Source: SXOA01 sp051004015 (GTDB lineage Bacteria > Planctomycetota > Planctomycetia > Pirellulales > Pirellulaceae). Taken from it: a stretch of DNA of 52,896 bases. The position numbers were made by a program, and so were the translations under genes. A model generated the notes under the pieces. It did not search any database. It was not told where the DNA came from and saw only the letters and a program-made list of their open reading frames with translations. This document shows, one piece after another, positions 51,459-52,896 of the stretch; within the stretch, counting starts at the first letter, position 1, and each line of letters opens with the position of its first letter. The stretch covers positions 1 through 52,896 of the forward strand of contig JBPCKT010000107.1 in the NCBI GenBank assembly GCA_051004015.1, read 5' to 3'.

Positions 51459-52628
51459 CTATGAGCGAAGGTAGCGTCGCACAATCACGGAAACCACCAC
51501 AAAAGCCGCCAGACTTAACCCGATCACGAGCCAGCGCGAGATTCCTTGACTTTCTTTTCGCGGCTGCTTGATTCCTAGCTTTTCATACTCGCTGATTCGT
51601 TCCGCCCCCCGAATTTCGCACCGTTTGACCCATTCTTGCAAATCATCAATGTGCATGGCTTCGGGCTTGTCAATCCTCACGTTCAGGCGCATGTCTTTCA
51701 TGCAGATCACTTTGCATTTTTCCGGCAATTCCAATGCGAACAACTCCCGAGCGGGGACGTTCAAGTCCATGCTGATGAGCTCAATAATACTAGCATCCCA
51801 ACCGTCCGTTCGCCGCTTCGCCAGGAACACCGAGCGTTCGCTAAGGTACGCGCCGTTATCGAGTCGTCGCATCTTGGTGCAGACCGTTTCGCACTGAAGC
51901 GAACCGTCCTTGTCAAAAGCCGCGCTCTTGAGGGGAATCCCACCCCGAGCAAGGTCCAGGTACCATACCGTCGTTCCGCCACCCGCCTTGACTTTTTTGA
52001 GACCTGTTTCAATCACGTCGACCGTACGATCATCCAACCGCGACTTTCCCAGATATTTGCAGTAGCGTAATCCGGCCTGGTGGTCGCGGATGTATCGAAG
52101 CGGAGAATACGCCTCCCCCGGCCCCATCGCCCCCATGGAGAATGGGGTCAGATGGAACTCAACTCCGGCGTTCTCGTGCAAATTGGCGACATTCATGACG
52201 TCGGAAACCCTAGCGCTTATCCGGTCCTTCGCCGACCAGAGTTCCAAAGCGGAAAGGCAATCGACAGGGGTAAATCCAGACTTATCCGGCCCCATTCGGA
52301 TGAGGTCGGCTCGCGAGATTCCCCCCTTAACGCATTTCAATTCGTAGCGGACATTGTCTCGGTCCACAATCCACAATCCAGCTTTCACACTCGCTGGGTC
52401 GAACTTTCCGGCGAGTCCCGCCGGCGCGCTAGGCGCAATTCCTTTCGTGACTTGGAAGCGGCAAGTAAATGACTGTAACTTTTCCCGATTATCCGCGTAG
52501 ACCTGGGCGATAAGTTCAAGCGATTCCGCATCCGTTTCGGCGATGGCGATTTGGTGTATGAGCAAGAACACAAACGGCGCGAATTTGAGGCCGGCGAGAA
52601 CGACAAAAACGGCTCGTCTTGATTTCAT
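51459..52628 (-). CDS. Secreted, C-terminally membrane-anchored hypothetical protein
   Basis: A 389-residue protein. The N-terminal signal is MKSRRAVFVVLAGLKFAPFV; the C-terminal membrane segment is WLVIGLSLAAFVVVSVIV, followed by RRYLRS. The exposed part begins with a helix (ESLELIAQVYADNREKLQSF) then strands (FTCRFQVTKG, KAGLWIVDRDNVRYELKC, TTVWYLDLARGGIPLKSAAF), an arrangement like LolA/LppX-type lipid-binding folds often seen in planctomycete exported proteins. That resemblance is an impression. ATG at 52628 is chosen for the signal peptide; the frame itself is open to 52724. Confidence 0.75.
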   Translation of the reverse strand: MKSRRAVFVVLAGLKFAPFVFLLIHQIAIAETDAESLELIAQVYADNREKLQSFTCRFQVTKGIAPSAPAGLAGKFDPASVKAGLWIVDRDNVRYELKCVKGGISRADLIRMGPDKSGFTPVDCLSALELWSAKDRISARVSDVMNVANLHENAGVEFHLTPFSMGAMGPGEAYSPLRYIRDHQAGLRYCKYLGKSRLDDRTVDVIETGLKKVKAGGGTTVWYLDLARGGIPLKSAAFDKDGSLQCETVCTKMRRLDNGAYLSERSVFLAKRRTDGWDASIIELISMDLNVPARELFALELPEKCKVICMKDMRLNVRIDKPEAMHIDDLQEWVKRCEIRGAERISEYEKLGIKQPRKESQGISRWLVIGLSLAAFVVVSVIVRRYLRS

Positions 52629-52878
52629 TTCCTCACCCCGTAGTACTCTTGCTAGATTGTGGCAGATATCTGTTGTCACCGATTTACGGAGCATTGCACG
52701 AACCAGCTCGCCAAAGGAGTCCATCGCATTTCGGCATTCGGATGAGTACGCAGTCCTCTTCCGTTGGGTAACCCCGTCCTATTCACCGCTCCCGAGAGAG
52801 ATAAGTAAGCCCATCGCGTGATCTCCGGTGTTTAACGAGTGTTCGACGCTTGTTTTCACACACAAGGAGGAGCACGCG

Positions 52879-52896
52879 ATGGGTGAAAGACATTCT
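52879..52896 (+). CDS. Start of a further gene (6 codons visible)
   Basis: ATG at 52879 (MGERHS...) is preceded by a very strong ribosome site AAGGAGG (52864-52870). The start codon lies in the right arm of an 11-bp inverted repeat (CCCATCGCGTG at 52810-52820, CACGCGATGGG at 52873-52883). The product cannot be judged. Confidence 0.6.

Overview
The window is from a member of the Planctomycetota, probably class Planctomycetia. This rests on the gene content: two DUF1549/DUF1553 proteins with a CxxCH haem-type motif, a DUF1501 twin-arginine protein, a PQQ-like propeller protein with the WPQWRGPTRDG signature, a Tyr/Thr/Val-rich (YTV-type) cell-wall protein, a CxxCH plus prenyltransferase-like repeat protein, secreted Gfo/Idh/MocA and amidohydrolase enzymes, and G+C-rich DNA with many palindromic and word-like intergenic repeats. 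No rRNA, tRNA or CRISPR array was seen.

Left part (1-15 kb): a partial Ala/Lys/Pro-rich protein, a secreted haem-motif toroid protein and a DapA-family lyase are on the minus strand. They are followed on the plus strand by a secreted oxidoreductase, rpsO-pnp, a small histidine kinase and a dGTPase-type HD hydrolase. A minus-strand pair then encodes a PQQ-like propeller protein and a DUF1549/discoidin/DUF1553 protein. Middle part (15-33 kb): a Tat-type amidohydrolase, lutBC, a PL10-like lyase, a minus-strand run ilvN-ilvC-small protein-typA-membrane protein, the YTV protein, a tail-to-tail DUF1501/DUF1549 pair, a FIST sensor protein and a DUF1338 (HglS-type) dioxygenase.

The most unusual region is 33.4-36.2 kb, a compact chromosomal integron. 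It has an IntI-type tyrosine recombinase that carries the integron-specific insertion. Beside it are two divergent near-consensus promoters: P_intI, and Pc facing the cassettes. There is an attI-like core, two cassettes each with one unrecognised ORF, and two well-formed attC sites sharing the R box CGCCGAAC. The intI leader has a 16-bp perfect hairpin and overlapping alternative pairings that look like an attenuator or start-site switch.

Right part (36-53 kb): glgX, a nitrilase-family amidase, a helical-repeat lipoprotein, dapL, an HpnN-like RND exporter, a TPR protein and an orphan antitoxin-like gene. Next is a RAYT (REP-associated transposase) gene bracketed by two inverted, nearly identical REP hairpins. 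It lies directly against the 3' end of dnaE, and the last 12 codons plus stop of dnaE recur in diverged form on the far side of the RAYT unit. A ubiX 3' remnant, a secreted anchored protein and the first codons of a further gene close the window.

Several distinct families of intergenic inverted or short-period repeats recur through the window and are listed separately. Functional calls come from reading motifs by eye; no database search or folding calculation was run.
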